NCBI RefSeq assembly: GCF_011421635.1
Contig: NZ_WTLI01000006.1
Span: 152,628 to 216,627 of the forward strand
Reading direction: 5' to 3'
Source of the DNA: Paenibacillus turpanensis
GTDB taxonomy: Bacteria; Bacillota; Bacilli; Paenibacillales; YIM-B00363
DNA: 64,000 nucleotides
Below are positions 1 to 8,562 of the stretch, piece by piece. A program made the position numbers and the translations under genes. The stretch's first letter is position 1, and each line of letters opens with the position of its first letter. Under the pieces are notes generated by a model, which saw nothing but the letters and a program-made list of their open reading frames with translations, made no database searches and was not told the origin of the DNA.

Positions 1-485
1 TCTATGCGGCTGTAGCTGCGCTGCTGAAGCTGCTTGCGCTGCCGCTGCCTTTGTCCGACGGTATCGTCAACGGATTTTTTGAGGTGACGCTTGGCGCCCG
101 CTCTGCGGGGGAAGCATCGGGGGTTCCCTTGGTGCAAAAGGCGGCGATCGGAGCTGTCGTGCTTTCATGGGCCGGCTTGTCGGTGCATGCGCAAATCGCC
201 AGCCTAGTCAGCCGGTGCGGGTTTCGCTACAAGCCGTTTTTGTTTGCCCGTGCGATGCATTCCATCATCGCTTTTATCCTTGTACTCATATTGTGGAACC
301 CGCTTCAAGGAGCTAGAGAAGCGGCTTCCGTTTGGCTCCCTGTCGAGTCCTCCGAGTCTGCGGCTGCCTTCACCAAGCTATGGTCTTTCCCGGCTGCAGC
401 ATTAACACTGGGTGCTCTGCTTCTCGGCTTCAGCCTGCTCGCGGTCACCGTCTCCGCAATCACCTCCAAGACTCGCACGCGATGA
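1..485 (+). CDS. ylbJ: Sporulation integral membrane protein YlbJ, C-terminal part
   Basis: The reading frame is open from the first bases of the window, so the gene begins upstream and only about 160 C-terminal residues are seen. They carry the YlbJ-like pattern FFEVTLGARSAG, then a hydrophobic stretch with SWAGLSVHAQIASL, and two more membrane segments. YlbJ is a polytopic protein of the nucleoside-recognition (Gate) type, made in the mother cell in Bacillus and needed for normal spore resistance. The internal TTG at 51 is not the real start. The stop at 483-485 runs straight into a strong ribosome binding site for a short reading frame, followed by NAD kinase. Family assignment rests on recognised motifs. 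Confidence 0.85.
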   Translation, partial: YAAVAALLKLLALPLPLSDGIVNGFFEVTLGARSAGEASGVPLVQKAAIGAVVLSWAGLSVHAQIASLVSRCGFRYKPFLFARAMHSIIAFILVLILWNPLQGAREAASVWLPVESSESAAAFTKLWSFPAAALTLGALLLGFSLLAVTVSAITSKTRTR

Positions 486-500
486 AAGGAGGATGTATAT

Positions 501-551
501 TTGTACAAGTCAGCGAAAATGTTTTATGATGAAGGGGACTTTTATGCTTAG
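501..551 (+). CDS. Possible 16-residue leader peptide before NAD kinase
   Basis: A TTG codon at 501 lies 8 bases after AAAGGAGG (485-492), one of the best Shine-Dalgarno matches in this region. It opens a frame reading MYKSAKMFYDEGDFYA and stops at 549-551, two bases before the GGAGGT that serves NAD kinase. The tight spacing suggests translational coupling of ylbJ, the peptide and NAD kinase. I do not recognise the peptide. The strong ribosome binding site, which has no other use, is the main support; the reading frame may still be fortuitous. Confidence 0.4.
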   Translation: MYKSAKMFYDEGDFYA

Positions 552-565
552 CGGAGGTGCCCCCT

Positions 566-1375
566 TTGAAATATGCCGTATTGGACCGCGGAGACGAGCT
601 TTCGAAGCAGCTGACCGAAAAGCTGCATTACCTGGCTGGTGAACGTCATCTGCAGCGAGACGAAAAAAGCCCCGATGTCGTAGTTTCGATCGGAGGCGAC
701 GGAACGATGCTGCATGCTTTTCATATGTATCAATATCGGCTGGAGAGTGTCTGCTTCGTTGGAATTCATACCGGCCATCTCGGCTTCTATGCCGATTGGA
801 AAGCCTCCGAAATTGAAACGCTGCTGGATGCCATGGCGTCCCCGGACACAGCGCTTCATCAGCGGATCGTCAAATACCCGCTGGTTGAAACCGAGCTCGT
901 ATCCGTCGACGGCACAGAAACGCATTTGGCGTTAAACGAGCTGACCATCAAGGGGTTGAACGCTACCTTGGTGGCACGCCTGACTATTAATGACGAGCCG
1001 TTTGAGATGTTCCGCGGAGACGGTATCTGCATATCCTCTCCGTCTGGAAGCACGGCTTATAATAAAAGTTTGGGAGGGGCCATGGTGCACCCCTCCCTAG
1101 AAACGATTCAAATTGCGGAAATCGCGTCGATCAACAACCGTGTATATCGTACGCTCGGCTCTTCACTTGTCCTGCCGAAGCATCATCACTGCGATATTGA
1201 GCCGCGCAAAAATCAAGTGCTGCTTGTGGCCAAAGATCATATACCGCTGCAGCGCAATGACCTGCTGTCCATCCGCTGCCGCGTATCGACCCGTAAGGTC
1301 GCTTTCGCACGCTACCGCCCGTTCCCGTTCTGGAATCGGGTTCGCGATGCCTTTATCGGCTCGCAGATCGATTAG
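566..1375 (+). CDS. nadK: NAD kinase
   Basis: ATP-NAD kinase phosphorylates NAD to NADP in the cytosol and sets the NADP pool. The 269-residue product has the GGDGT motif at residues 43-47, the NELTIKG segment, and the conserved GDGICISSPSGSTAYN block that binds NAD. It resembles the shorter of the two Bacillus NAD kinases (NadF/PpnKB). I chose the TTG at 566 rather than the GTG at 557: GGAGGT at 553-558 overlaps the GTG but sits 7 bases before the TTG, and the protein then begins MKYAVLDRGD, as relatives do. It is convergent with yutD; the two stop codons overlap by four bases. Confidence 0.93.
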   Translation: MKYAVLDRGDELSKQLTEKLHYLAGERHLQRDEKSPDVVVSIGGDGTMLHAFHMYQYRLESVCFVGIHTGHLGFYADWKASEIETLLDAMASPDTALHQRIVKYPLVETELVSVDGTETHLALNELTIKGLNATLVARLTINDEPFEMFRGDGICISSPSGSTAYNKSLGGAMVHPSLETIQIAEIASINNRVYRTLGSSLVLPKHHHCDIEPRKNQVLLVAKDHIPLQRNDLLSIRCRVSTRKVAFARYRPFPFWNRVRDAFIGSQID

Positions 1376-2103
1376 CTGGGCCGGCCGCGTTCCTGAGATG
1401 GCGGCGGGTTGCGTTTGCCCTGTCCCTGCTGTTTATAGCTTTGTCCACCGCCCCTGGATTGTCCATGGGCGTTTTGATTTTTATTCGGCCGGGAAGGACG
1501 CTGCTCGTTGGAGCGCGCCCCCTTCCCGTCATGCCTCGCATCCTGCTTGCGGTGATCGGAACGGGAGTCTCCTCGGGCATCCCCTCTGCTCTCAGAACGG
1601 CGGTTCTCCGATGACCTTCCTTCCGCCCCTGCTTGGCCTTTCGGTTCAAAGGATTTGCCGTGGGAACGAGGACGGCGTTCATGGCTACGCCCTTCATTCC
1701 AGTGGCGTTCTTGCGGCCGGCGTTCAGCAGCCGGGGCATCGCCGTCTTGTTTCACGCCCGCTTCTCCCGGCTGCGGCGCGTACTCTTCTTCTATAGAAAG
1801 CGCCTTTTCCTCCTCGGCAGTGCGAGGACGATCCTTGACCTTCTGAACCACAAAATGCGCGCAGCCGAAATTGCAGTATTCCTGAAGATAATCCTGAAGC
1901 CCCGCAACCGAGGATTCCTTCGATGAACGAGGATTCGTCTCCAGGAAAAAGCCTTTCAACCGAAGCTGATTATAGCCCCAATCTCCAACAATATAATCGT
2001 AGCGCTCCAGCACCTCGCTGTACCTGCTGCGGAACGCTTCCGGGTTCCAGCCGTTGCGGAAATCCTTCACTACTTCGTATGTCATCCCGCCAATATTCAT
2101 CAT
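1372..2103 (-). CDS. yutD: YutD family protein with long charged tail
   Basis: The first ~105 residues match the YutD family ([21 protein letters not shown]..., [19 protein letters not shown]), a small domain of unknown function found beside lipA in Bacillales. The rest, about 135 residues, is a low-complexity hydrophilic tail rich in Arg, Ser, Gly, Glu, Gln and Lys, probably disordered; the family is usually much shorter. The start ATG overlaps the lipA stop (ATGA), so translation is probably coupled to lipA. The biochemical role is unknown. Confidence 0.85.
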   Translation of the reverse strand: MMNIGGMTYEVVKDFRNGWNPEAFRSRYSEVLERYDYIVGDWGYNQLRLKGFFLETNPRSSKESSVAGLQDYLQEYCNFGCAHFVVQKVKDRPRTAEEEKALSIEEEYAPQPGEAGVKQDGDAPAAERRPQERHWNEGRSHERRPRSHGKSFEPKGQAGAEGRSSENRRSESRGDARGDSRSDHRKQDARHDGKGARSNEQRPSRPNKNQNAHGQSRGGGQSYKQQGQGKRNPPPSQERGRPS

Positions 2104-3020
2104 GCTTTGCTCACTTTCTCGGCTTTCGCGGCATCCGCCTGTTCATGGGCGTGGTACGAGCTGCGCACCAGCGGACCGGATTCCACATGGCTGAAGCCAC
2201 GCTTTAAGCCCTCTTCCTTCAGCGCAGCAAACTCTTCCGGCGAGTAATATTTCTGCACGCTAAGATGCTGCTTCGTCGGCTGCAAATATTGGCCAATGGT
2301 CATAATATTGCAGTCGACTGCCCGTAAATCGTCCATTGTCTGCAAAATTTCGTCCCATTCTTCGCCGACGCCAATCATGATGCTCGACTTCGTCGGGATA
2401 TTTGGGGCGTATTCCTTCGAACGCTTGAGCAGCTCCAGTGAACGATCGTATTTCGCCTTGGAACGAACACGATCGGACATGCGCTCAACGGTTTCCATGT
2501 TATGGTTAAGCACCTCAGGCTTTGCGTCAAGCACCTTATAAAGCGAATCGGCGTCGCCTTGAAAATCGGGAATCAGCACCTCAACGTTGCAGAACGGCAT
2601 CCGGCGGCGGATCGCGAGGATCGTCTCGGCAAAAATCGAAGCGCCCCCGTCCCCTAGATCGTCGCGCGCAACCGAGGTTACTACAGCATGGCGCAGCCCC
2701 ATCTGCTCGGCTGCTTCCGCAACGCGCTCCGGCTCCGCTAAATCAAGCTCCGTCGGCTGCCCGGTCTTGACCGCGCAAAAACGGCAGGCTCTCGTACAAA
2801 TATCGCCAAGAATCATAAAAGTAGCTGTGCGGTTTGCCCAGCATTCGTGAATATTCGGGCACTTCGCTTCCTCGCACACGGTGTGCAAGGTTTTGGAGCG
2901 CATCATTTGTTTAATTTCTTTAAAATCTTCAAAACGCTCACCGGAAATCAAATCGATTTTTAACCATTCCGGTTTGCGGAGAGTCTGTTTTTTCAATTTA
3001 GACCGCGTTTCCGTGCTCAC
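2100..3020 (-). CDS. lipA: Lipoyl synthase
   Basis: Radical-SAM enzyme that inserts two sulfur atoms into protein-bound octanoyl groups, the last step of lipoate formation for 2-oxoacid dehydrogenases and the glycine cleavage system. The 306-residue product has both cluster motifs: C49-x4-C54-x5-C60 for the auxiliary cluster and C75-x3-C79-x2-C82 for the SAM cluster. The start is GTG at 3020, preceded by GAGAGGA and by an in-frame TAG directly upstream, so no longer protein is possible. It forms an operon with yutD. In Bacillus subtilis lipA lies next to lytH; here the lar genes separate them. Confidence 0.96.
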   Translation of the reverse strand: MSTETRSKLKKQTLRKPEWLKIDLISGERFEDFKEIKQMMRSKTLHTVCEEAKCPNIHECWANRTATFMILGDICTRACRFCAVKTGQPTELDLAEPERVAEAAEQMGLRHAVVTSVARDDLGDGGASIFAETILAIRRRMPFCNVEVLIPDFQGDADSLYKVLDAKPEVLNHNMETVERMSDRVRSKAKYDRSLELLKRSKEYAPNIPTKSSIMIGVGEEWDEILQTMDDLRAVDCNIMTIGQYLQPTKQHLSVQKYYSPEEFAALKEEGLKRGFSHVESGPLVRSSYHAHEQADAAKAEKVSKA

Positions 3021-3078
3021 CTACATCCTCTCGCTTTCCTATTCTTCCTTTAAAAAAAGAAACACAGATTATGTACGT

Positions 3079-3107
3079 ATTATAACATGAACCGTAGAAC
3101 ATTCCAC
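3079..3107 (-). promoter_or_regulatory. Probable sigma-A promoter of lipA-yutD
   Basis: On the minus strand a perfect TATAAT (-10, 3079-3084) is separated by 17 bases from a weak GTGGAA (-35, 3102-3107). It lies about 60 bases upstream of the lipA start. The divergent larE start is about 70 bases further on, so the two operons share this intergenic region. Confidence 0.5.
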
Positions 3108-3178
3108 ATTTGACGCTATTTTGATATCATAGGGAATGACAGTCGAAAGGGTTTTACACATAAGGAGGGGGGATACCC

Positions 3179-4027
3179 TTGGAAATCAGTGCTGAACTGA
3201 GAGAGAAAGATCGTAAATTTGGCGAAATCCTCAAGGGAATGGGACGCATTATGGTTGCATTTTCCGGAGGTGTAGATAGCACATTTGTTTTAAAACGGGC
3301 ATTGCAGGAGCTGGGAGACGACGTGCTTGCCGTAACTGCGGCATCGGAAACCTTCCCTACGCGCGAGTTTGACGCGGCCGTATCTCTTGCCGAGGGCATG
3401 GGCGCCAAACTCATGAAAACCGAGGTCAGCGAGCTTACGAATGCGAATTTCGTGGCAAACAACCCGGATCGCTGCTATCACTGCAAAACAGGCTTGTACG
3501 AGCACTTGAAGCAGATTGCGAAGGATCACGGGTATCCGTATATTGTCGACGGCTCCAACGTCGACGATCTCGGCGATTACCGTCCGGGCCTGCAGGCCAA
3601 AACAGAACAAGGCGTACGTAGTCCGCTTCAGGAGGCAGGCTTCACTAAGGACGACATCCGCGCCCTGTCGAAGGAGCTTGGACTGGCTACCTGGAATAAG
3701 CCCTCCTTCGCCTGTCTTTCGTCACGGATTCCTTACGGAACGCGCATCGAAAAGCATAAGATCGATCAGCTTGATTTGGCTGAGGCATATTTAATGGATC
3801 TCGGTTTTTACCAGGTTCGCGTCCGCCACCATGACAAAATGGCCCGCATTGAGGTTATGCCCAACGAAATTCAGAAAGTCGTCGATAACCGTGAAGCAAT
3901 TTATGCCAAATTTGCCGAGCTTGGCTTTACATACGTCACGCTCGACCTGCAAGGATACCGCACCGGCAGCATGAACGAAACGCTGGATATCGTAAAAGCG
4001 GCGCGTGAAAAGAAGGTAACCATATGA
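3179..4027 (+). CDS. larE: ATP-dependent sacrificial sulfur transferase LarE
   Basis: LarE activates the carboxyls of pyridinium-3,5-biscarboxylate mononucleotide and inserts sulfur, giving the bisthiocarboxylate that later holds nickel in lactate racemase and related enzymes. The 282-residue protein has the PP-loop SGGVDSTF (29-36) and the [12 protein letters not shown] block with Cys179, the position of the sulfur-donating cysteine in lactobacilli. It also has C99-Y-H-C102, a pair absent from the single-cysteine enzymes (see findings). The TTG start at 3179 follows AAGGAGGGG by about 8 bases. The stop overlaps the larB start (ATGA). Confidence 0.92.
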   Translation: MEISAELREKDRKFGEILKGMGRIMVAFSGGVDSTFVLKRALQELGDDVLAVTAASETFPTREFDAAVSLAEGMGAKLMKTEVSELTNANFVANNPDRCYHCKTGLYEHLKQIAKDHGYPYIVDGSNVDDLGDYRPGLQAKTEQGVRSPLQEAGFTKDDIRALSKELGLATWNKPSFACLSSRIPYGTRIEKHKIDQLDLAEAYLMDLGFYQVRVRHHDKMARIEVMPNEIQKVVDNREAIYAKFAELGFTYVTLDLQGYRTGSMNETLDIVKAAREKKVTI

Positions 4028-4824
4028 GCATAGGTGATAACGGCCTTTCCCTTACGGAGCTGCTGGAGAAGGTGCGCAGCGGCGAGCTGGCGCCGGCCGA
4101 GGCGAAGAAGCAGCTGGAGCATTCTGCGGCTGCGGCATACGGGTTGTTGGGCGAATCCGCGGAACTGGGATTCGCAACGCTGGATCTAAGCCGGGAAAAG
4201 CGTACCGGCTTTCCTGAAGTGATTTACGGCGAAGGAAAAACCGCCGAGCACATTCTCGCGATTTTCCGCCGATTTGCGGAGAGCGCAGACCGGGTGCTGG
4301 CGACTCGCGTTAGCCCCGAGAAGGCGGCGCTGGTCACGGCGGCCGTGCCCGGCTCGGTGTACCATGAGACGGCCCGGGCCATCACTTGGTTCCGCAAGCC
4401 GACCTCTACGGACGGCGGTCATTACGTCGCTGTCGTCTGCGCAGGCACATCGGATTTGCCGGTCGCCGAGGAAGCGGCGGTTACGCTGGAAGCGATGGGC
4501 TGCCGCGCCGAGCGCATATACGATGTCGGCGTCGCCGGCATCCATCGTTTGTTTGCGAAGCTGGAGCCGATCCGCCAGGCGAGCGTCGTCATTGTCGTCG
4601 CCGGCATGGAAGGCGCACTGGCCAGCGTAATAGGCGGACTTATTTCGCGGCCGCTGATTGCCGTGCCGACGAGCATCGGCTACGGGGCCAGCTTCAACGG
4701 CTTGTCCGCCCTGCTCACCATGCTGAATTCATGCGCACCTGGCGTCAATGTGGTGAACATTGACAACGGTTTTGGAGCGGCCTACAGCGCCGCTGTCATA
4801 TTGAAAACAATAGAGAAGAGGTAA
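4024..4824 (+). CDS. larB: Nickel pincer cofactor biosynthesis protein LarB
   Basis: LarB carboxylates nicotinic acid adenine dinucleotide and hydrolyses its phosphoanhydride, the first step of nickel-pincer nucleotide synthesis. The 266-residue product has the family segment [19 protein letters not shown] at about residues 56-75 and a C-terminal AIR-carboxylase (PurE-like) domain. Near the end, [19 protein letters not shown] includes the expected catalytic cysteine. The start overlaps the larE stop, and larC follows after six bases. No lactate racemase (larA) gene is in the window, so the enzyme using the cofactor must be encoded elsewhere. Confidence 0.93.
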   Translation: MSIGDNGLSLTELLEKVRSGELAPAEAKKQLEHSAAAAYGLLGESAELGFATLDLSREKRTGFPEVIYGEGKTAEHILAIFRRFAESADRVLATRVSPEKAALVTAAVPGSVYHETARAITWFRKPTSTDGGHYVAVVCAGTSDLPVAEEAAVTLEAMGCRAERIYDVGVAGIHRLFAKLEPIRQASVVIVVAGMEGALASVIGGLISRPLIAVPTSIGYGASFNGLSALLTMLNSCAPGVNVVNIDNGFGAAYSAAVILKTIEKR

Positions 4825-4830
4825 AGCGAC

Positions 4831-5907
4831 GTGCGCGTACTTTATTTGGACTGTTTTTCCGGCATGAGCGGAGATATGACGCTTGCTGCACTGGTCGACG
4901 CAGGCGCGGATCAATCGTATATTGAATCGGAGCTTACGAAGATTAAGCTGGAGCCCTATGAGCTTGCATGGAAGCGCGTGGTGAAGAAAGGGGTATCGGC
5001 GCTGAAGCTGGACGTCAATCTTCATCCCGACCATCCGCCTCACCACCACCGCCATTACTCCGAAATTGTAAAGGTGATAAACGGCGCCGGTTTTAATGAA
5101 CGCGTCACTGCGTTAAGCCTATCGATGTTCAAGCATATCGGCGAGGCCGAGGCGAAAATTCACGACATCCCGGTGGAAAAGGTGCATTTTCACGAGGTGG
5201 GTGCGATTGATTCCATCGTTGACATCGTGGGGATTGCGCTGGCCATAGATTCGCTCGAAATCGAGCGTATCGTAAGCGCTTATGTACCGCTGGGTTCCGG
5301 GTTTGTAAAATGCGATCACGGCATGTACCCGGTCCCTGCCCCTGCCACACTGGAAATGATGAAAGGCTTACCGATTGCACCGAGCAAGCATGCCGTTGAG
5401 CTGACGACGCCAACCGGTGCAGCCGTTGCAGCCGGCATCGTAGACGAGTTCAGCCGCGGCCTTCCGGCGATGAAGATTGAAGCGATCGGTTACGGCGCCG
5501 GCACACGCGACCTGCCGGATCAGCCCAATGTGCTGCGCGTTGTGATAGGCACGGTCTACGATGAAGCGAGACTGTGGCAAACGCAAGTACATTTGGCGCA
5601 TAACCACGAGCACTCGCATGAGCACTCGCACAGCCATGGGCATGAGCATTCTCATGGGCATTCCCACAGCCACGAGCATGAGCACTCTCACGGTCATTCC
5701 CACAGCCATGGGCATGAGCACTCTCATGAGCATTCCCACAGCCATGGGCATGATCACTCTCATGAACATTCCCACAGTCATGGGCATGACCACTCTCATG
5801 GGCATCAGCCAGCTAGCGGGAAACGTGAAAAGCATTCCTCCACCAACCATACAGCGCATGATGAAGATACGGGCATGTTGGATCGAGCGAACCCGACCAA
5901 TCATTAG
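4831..5907 (+). CDS. larC: Nickel insertion protein LarC, N-terminal half (LarC1)
   Basis: LarC is the CTP-dependent cyclometallase that places nickel in the pincer cofactor. This 358-residue product begins LYLDCFSGMSGDMTLAALVDAG and contains VHFHEVGAIDSIVDIVG and ELTTPTGAA, all typical of LarC1. From residue 261 to ~326 it is a His-rich repeat (HSHEHSHSHGHE-like units), probably a nickel store or chaperone tail. It then ends, without the C-terminal CTP-binding half (LarC2). That half is encoded separately on the opposite strand at 5973-6461. The GTG start at 4831 has AGAGG upstream. It is the last gene of the larEBC1 operon. Confidence 0.9.
   Translation: MRVLYLDCFSGMSGDMTLAALVDAGADQSYIESELTKIKLEPYELAWKRVVKKGVSALKLDVNLHPDHPPHHHRHYSEIVKVINGAGFNERVTALSLSMFKHIGEAEAKIHDIPVEKVHFHEVGAIDSIVDIVGIALAIDSLEIERIVSAYVPLGSGFVKCDHGMYPVPAPATLEMMKGLPIAPSKHAVELTTPTGAAVAAGIVDEFSRGLPAMKIEAIGYGAGTRDLPDQPNVLRVVIGTVYDEARLWQTQVHLAHNHEHSHEHSHSHGHEHSHGHSHSHEHEHSHGHSHSHGHEHSHEHSHSHGHDHSHEHSHSHGHDHSHGHQPASGKREKHSSTNHTAHDEDTGMLDRANPTNH
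5611..5808 (+). repeat. 36-bp tandem repeat encoding the LarC1 His-rich tail
   Basis: Five and a half imperfect 36-base units begin at 5611, 5647, 5683, 5719, 5755 and 5791. Each encodes twelve residues of the pattern HSHxHSHSHGHx. The units differ mostly by silent or His-preserving changes, so selection keeps the histidines. Copy number is likely to vary between strains by slippage. Confidence 0.9.
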
Positions 5908-5933
5908 CACCGCTGCTTCTTCGATAGATAATA

Positions 5934-5973
5934 AATATCCCCGAGCTCCTGTCAAAGGAGCCGGGGATATTTT
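5934..5973. terminator. Bidirectional terminator between larC1 and larC2
   Basis: A 15-bp stem (AATATCCCCG... / ...CGGGGATATT, one bulged A) with loop TGTCAAA is flanked by A-rich sequence on the left and TTTT on the right, so it can end transcripts from both sides. On the minus strand it overlaps the larC2 stop codon. Confidence 0.85.
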
Positions 5974-6461
5974 TATGTATTCTGTTGAAAGAATGCGGCC
6001 CGAACCACATCATAAACCTGCTTAAGCGGTACACCGTTAGCCTTTGCCGCTTTTTCACACTCGCTAAACTCCGGGGCGAATTGAACCATCTCCCCTTTGT
6101 GATACCCGGCCTTCACCGTAATGGCTCCCCACGGCGTATCCACAGGGATAAATTCCCGTCCCAGCCGGTGACAAGAAGCCTCCATATAACGGATGCCTAG
6201 TGTCGTTGTCTCTTTAAATATGATCGTCTCCAAGTCGTTCAGGCGGCTGCGATCACAAAGCACAGAAAGCATAAACCCGGGCCTGCCCTTTTTCATCACG
6301 ATCGGTGTCCAAAACACATCGTTTGCGCCTGCATCAAACAACAAATCCGCAACATGTGAACAAAGCTCCGGATTCATATCATCCAAATTCGCTTGGACCA
6401 TCAGCATGCTTTCATCCACATGCTCTTCCCTATGCTGAAACCCTTGTCCCAATCCGTACAC
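5973..6461 (-). CDS. larC2: LarC C-terminal half (LarC2) as a separate inverted gene
   Basis: The 162-residue product matches the C-terminal domain of LarC (QANLDDMNPELCSHVADLLFDAGANDVFWTPIVMKKGRPGFMLSVLCD..., ...ETTTLGIRYMEASCHRLGRE). This half binds CTP in the cyclometallase. In lactobacilli it is joined to LarC1 by a programmed frameshift, and elsewhere the two are fused. Here it lies on the opposite strand, converging on larC1, with its own start and an upstream in-frame stop at 6474-6476. The start is uncertain: GTG at 6461 has a poor ribosome binding site, whereas GTG at 6419 follows AGGGA by 7 bases. The two halves would have to assemble as separate chains. Confidence 0.85.
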   Translation of the reverse strand: MYGLGQGFQHREEHVDESMLMVQANLDDMNPELCSHVADLLFDAGANDVFWTPIVMKKGRPGFMLSVLCDRSRLNDLETIIFKETTTLGIRYMEASCHRLGREFIPVDTPWGAITVKAGYHKGEMVQFAPEFSECEKAAKANGVPLKQVYDVVRAAFFQQNT

Positions 6462-6574
6462 CCCTGTTCCAAATCATTCCCTTCATTATACCACTTGCCC
6501 TTATTCGGCCAAAGCATAAAAGGCCGTGTACTTGCGCAAGTTAGTAGCGAACAACGCAGCAGGGGGATTTGCTT

Positions 6575-7618
6575 ATGAAACGATGCAAAAAGCTCATCGG
6601 CTTACTGCTTATTGCCAGCATGTCCGTCTCTCCGTTCTCCGGCTTGCAAGCGATGGCCAAAGCTGAGAAAAGCAGTACTGCTCCGAGCATTCAAGAACAG
6701 TTTGCGGAACGCAGGACGCTCTATGACAACATGTCAACCCTAACCGGCATCCCGTGGTACGTTTTGGCTGCCGTTGATCAATACGAACGGACGATCAGCA
6801 TTGCAAATCCGAAAAAACGTCCGCTTCGAGACGGATTAATCAGTATTCACATTCCGAACAATAAGTGGGCCGGCGAGCTCAATCCCGATGAAATCGATAC
6901 GGAGCCGAAAAGCATCGCCTTCTTTGACGGCTTCGGCAAAGACGGAAACGGGGATGGCAAAGCCGACCCGAAAGATGATACGGACTTGTTGTACAGTATG
7001 GCAAGCTATTTGCAGGAATACGGTACGGCTCCCGATGATACAAACATTGCCCTATGGGAGTTTTATAAAAACGCCCGAAGCGTCGAGCGTATCGAGCAAT
7101 TTGCCAGACTATACTCTCATTTCAACACCCTTGACCTGCATAAGCATACCTTTGTCATGCCGCTAAGGGCGGATTATTCCTATCGCAGCACTTGGGGGGC
7201 AGCGCGCAGCTACGGAGGCTATCGCATCCATGAAGGCACCGACCTTTTTGCCTCCTACGGTGTACCCGTCCGAAGTGTGTGCTACGGAATTATCGAGGTT
7301 ATGGGCTGGAACCGTTATGGCGGCTGGCGGGTCGGCATTCGTGACTTGAATAACGTTTACCATTATTACGCGCATCTCTCCGGCTTCAACAAGAAAGAAG
7401 TAAAAGAGGGCGACATCGTTGTCCCCGGGCAGGTGATCGGTTGGGTCGGCAGCTCGGGGTACGGCAAACCGGGCACCTCCGGAAAATTCCCTCCGCATCT
7501 GCATTACGGATTGTACCGGGACAACGGGTTTACGGAATGGTCCTTCGATCCGTATCCTTATCTCCGCCGCTGGGAGCGTGAAGAACGCATTTCTCTTTCC
7601 AAGAAGAAGAAAAAGTAA
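6575..7618 (+). CDS. LytH-like M23 endopeptidase, probable spore cortex enzyme
   Basis: A 347-residue exported protein: signal peptide at residues 1-~27, a helical transglycosylase-like domain (~35-190) with an EF-hand-like loop DGNGDGKADPKDD, and a C-terminal M23 zinc peptidase domain. The zinc ligands appear as HEGTD and HLHYG. M23 enzymes cleave peptide cross-bridges or stems in peptidoglycan. The gene abuts yunB, as lytH does in Bacillus subtilis, so it is probably the functional equivalent of LytH, the sporulation L-Ala-D-Glu endopeptidase, though with an extra N-terminal domain. ATG at 6575 follows AGGGGG by 8 bases. No convincing sigma-K promoter was found. Confidence 0.85.
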   Translation: MKRCKKLIGLLLIASMSVSPFSGLQAMAKAEKSSTAPSIQEQFAERRTLYDNMSTLTGIPWYVLAAVDQYERTISIANPKKRPLRDGLISIHIPNNKWAGELNPDEIDTEPKSIAFFDGFGKDGNGDGKADPKDDTDLLYSMASYLQEYGTAPDDTNIALWEFYKNARSVERIEQFARLYSHFNTLDLHKHTFVMPLRADYSYRSTWGAARSYGGYRIHEGTDLFASYGVPVRSVCYGIIEVMGWNRYGGWRVGIRDLNNVYHYYAHLSGFNKKEVKEGDIVVPGQVIGWVGSSGYGKPGTSGKFPPHLHYGLYRDNGFTEWSFDPYPYLRRWEREERISLSKKKKK

Positions 7619-8467
7619 CTATTTCGTAATCGTCAAAGCCGGCCCCATGGTCGGCTCTACTTGTTGTTCCTCGGGTTTAGATGTCACATTATCCGGCAGT
7701 GAAATGGTTGGCGGAAGAGTGCCCGATTCGGAAAAATCGCCAAGCGGCTTCCCTTTATTGTCAAAATAATACATCGGGACATCACCTTTCACCAGCAGAT
7801 ATGAAATCGGAACTTCCGTGCTGACAACCTCCGGCTTCGTATCAAACGGAATAATGATCATCACCTCAGCAATAATTCGGATATAAACTTCAACGAGCAG
7901 CATGTTAATTCCCGCATCGCGTTGGCGTGTGTTTAAATCTACTTTAACCGCTCCCTCCGGAACAAAACGAATGGGCACTTCTGGACCGAAGGAAGATAAG
8001 ATTGCACTATCAAACGCCTGGCCAATCGGGATCGATTCGGGAATTTCTTGAATTTCCTTAAGCTTTGCGTCGACAATACCGACAGCCTCGGAAGCAATCC
8101 GCGAATGCTCCAAATAATTCAGCATAAAGCCTGTTATTTTCCCGTTGTTATCCATTTTCCAGTCGATGAGCCGTTCGAAATTGGTACCCTGCGATATTTT
8201 TTCCGTCATCGCTTTATTAATCGCATCGGTCGCAACCTGCTTGATTCGAATCTGCGCAATGCTCATTAATGGCTCGCGTAAATTTTTTTCCACAAATAAG
8301 AAGGTTTGCACTGTCAAAACGAACATGATTACAAGAACAAGAAAGACAGCATTCCTGCGTTTGCCTTTCTTGCCCGGATTGCGGCTTTTCCAATGGTTAT
8401 TCCATTGAGCCCCCGTTTGAGTTTTCCACGGGCTTCTCCAGCGGCTCCCCCAACGTCTTCGCCTCAC
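7619..8467 (-). CDS. yunB: Sporulation protein YunB
   Basis: A 282-residue protein with a basic N-terminus, one membrane segment at about residues 39-58 and a C-terminal extracytoplasmic domain (REPLMSIAQIRIKQVATDAINKAM..., EVPISYLLVKGDVPMYYF) characteristic of YunB. In Bacillus the gene is sigma-E dependent and affects spore germination or morphogenesis; the mechanism is unknown. The GTG start at 8467 is preceded by AAGGAGG with an 8-base gap. The stop codon directly abuts that of the lytH-like gene, without spacer or terminator. Confidence 0.88.
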   Translation of the reverse strand: MRRRRWGSRWRSPWKTQTGAQWNNHWKSRNPGKKGKRRNAVFLVLVIMFVLTVQTFLFVEKNLREPLMSIAQIRIKQVATDAINKAMTEKISQGTNFERLIDWKMDNNGKITGFMLNYLEHSRIASEAVGIVDAKLKEIQEIPESIPIGQAFDSAILSSFGPEVPIRFVPEGAVKVDLNTRQRDAGINMLLVEVYIRIIAEVMIIIPFDTKPEVVSTEVPISYLLVKGDVPMYYFDNKGKPLGDFSESGTLPPTISLPDNVTSKPEEQQVEPTMGPALTITK

Positions 8468-8520
8468 CGGACTCCCTCCTTGTCATCCATGGTCTACCAG
8501 CATGTATATGCCTTTTTGGG

Positions 8521-8548
8521 ACAAAAAAGAAGGAGCCTTACGGCTCCA
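8521..8548 (-). terminator. Terminator of the HD-GYP gene
   Basis: On the minus strand GGAGCC-GTAA-GGCTCC is followed by TTCTTTTTT. It lies 15 bases after the HD-GYP stop. Confidence 0.85.
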
Positions 8549-8562
8549 GCTTGGGTGGTCGT

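Noticed and set aside
1353..1926. Several open frames opposite the yutD tail and NAD kinase end
   Set aside because: They are shadows of the Arg/Ser/Gly-rich yutD tail, without binding sites or recognisable products.
5611..5808. Regular 36-base repeats that could suggest a CRISPR array
   Set aside because: The units are directly tandem without spacers and encode the His-rich LarC1 tail in frame.
6481..6574. Possible sigma-K or sigma-E promoter for the lytH-like gene (CATAAAAGG)
   Set aside because: It lacks the TA of the sigma-K -10 and has no suitable -35; I could not defend it.
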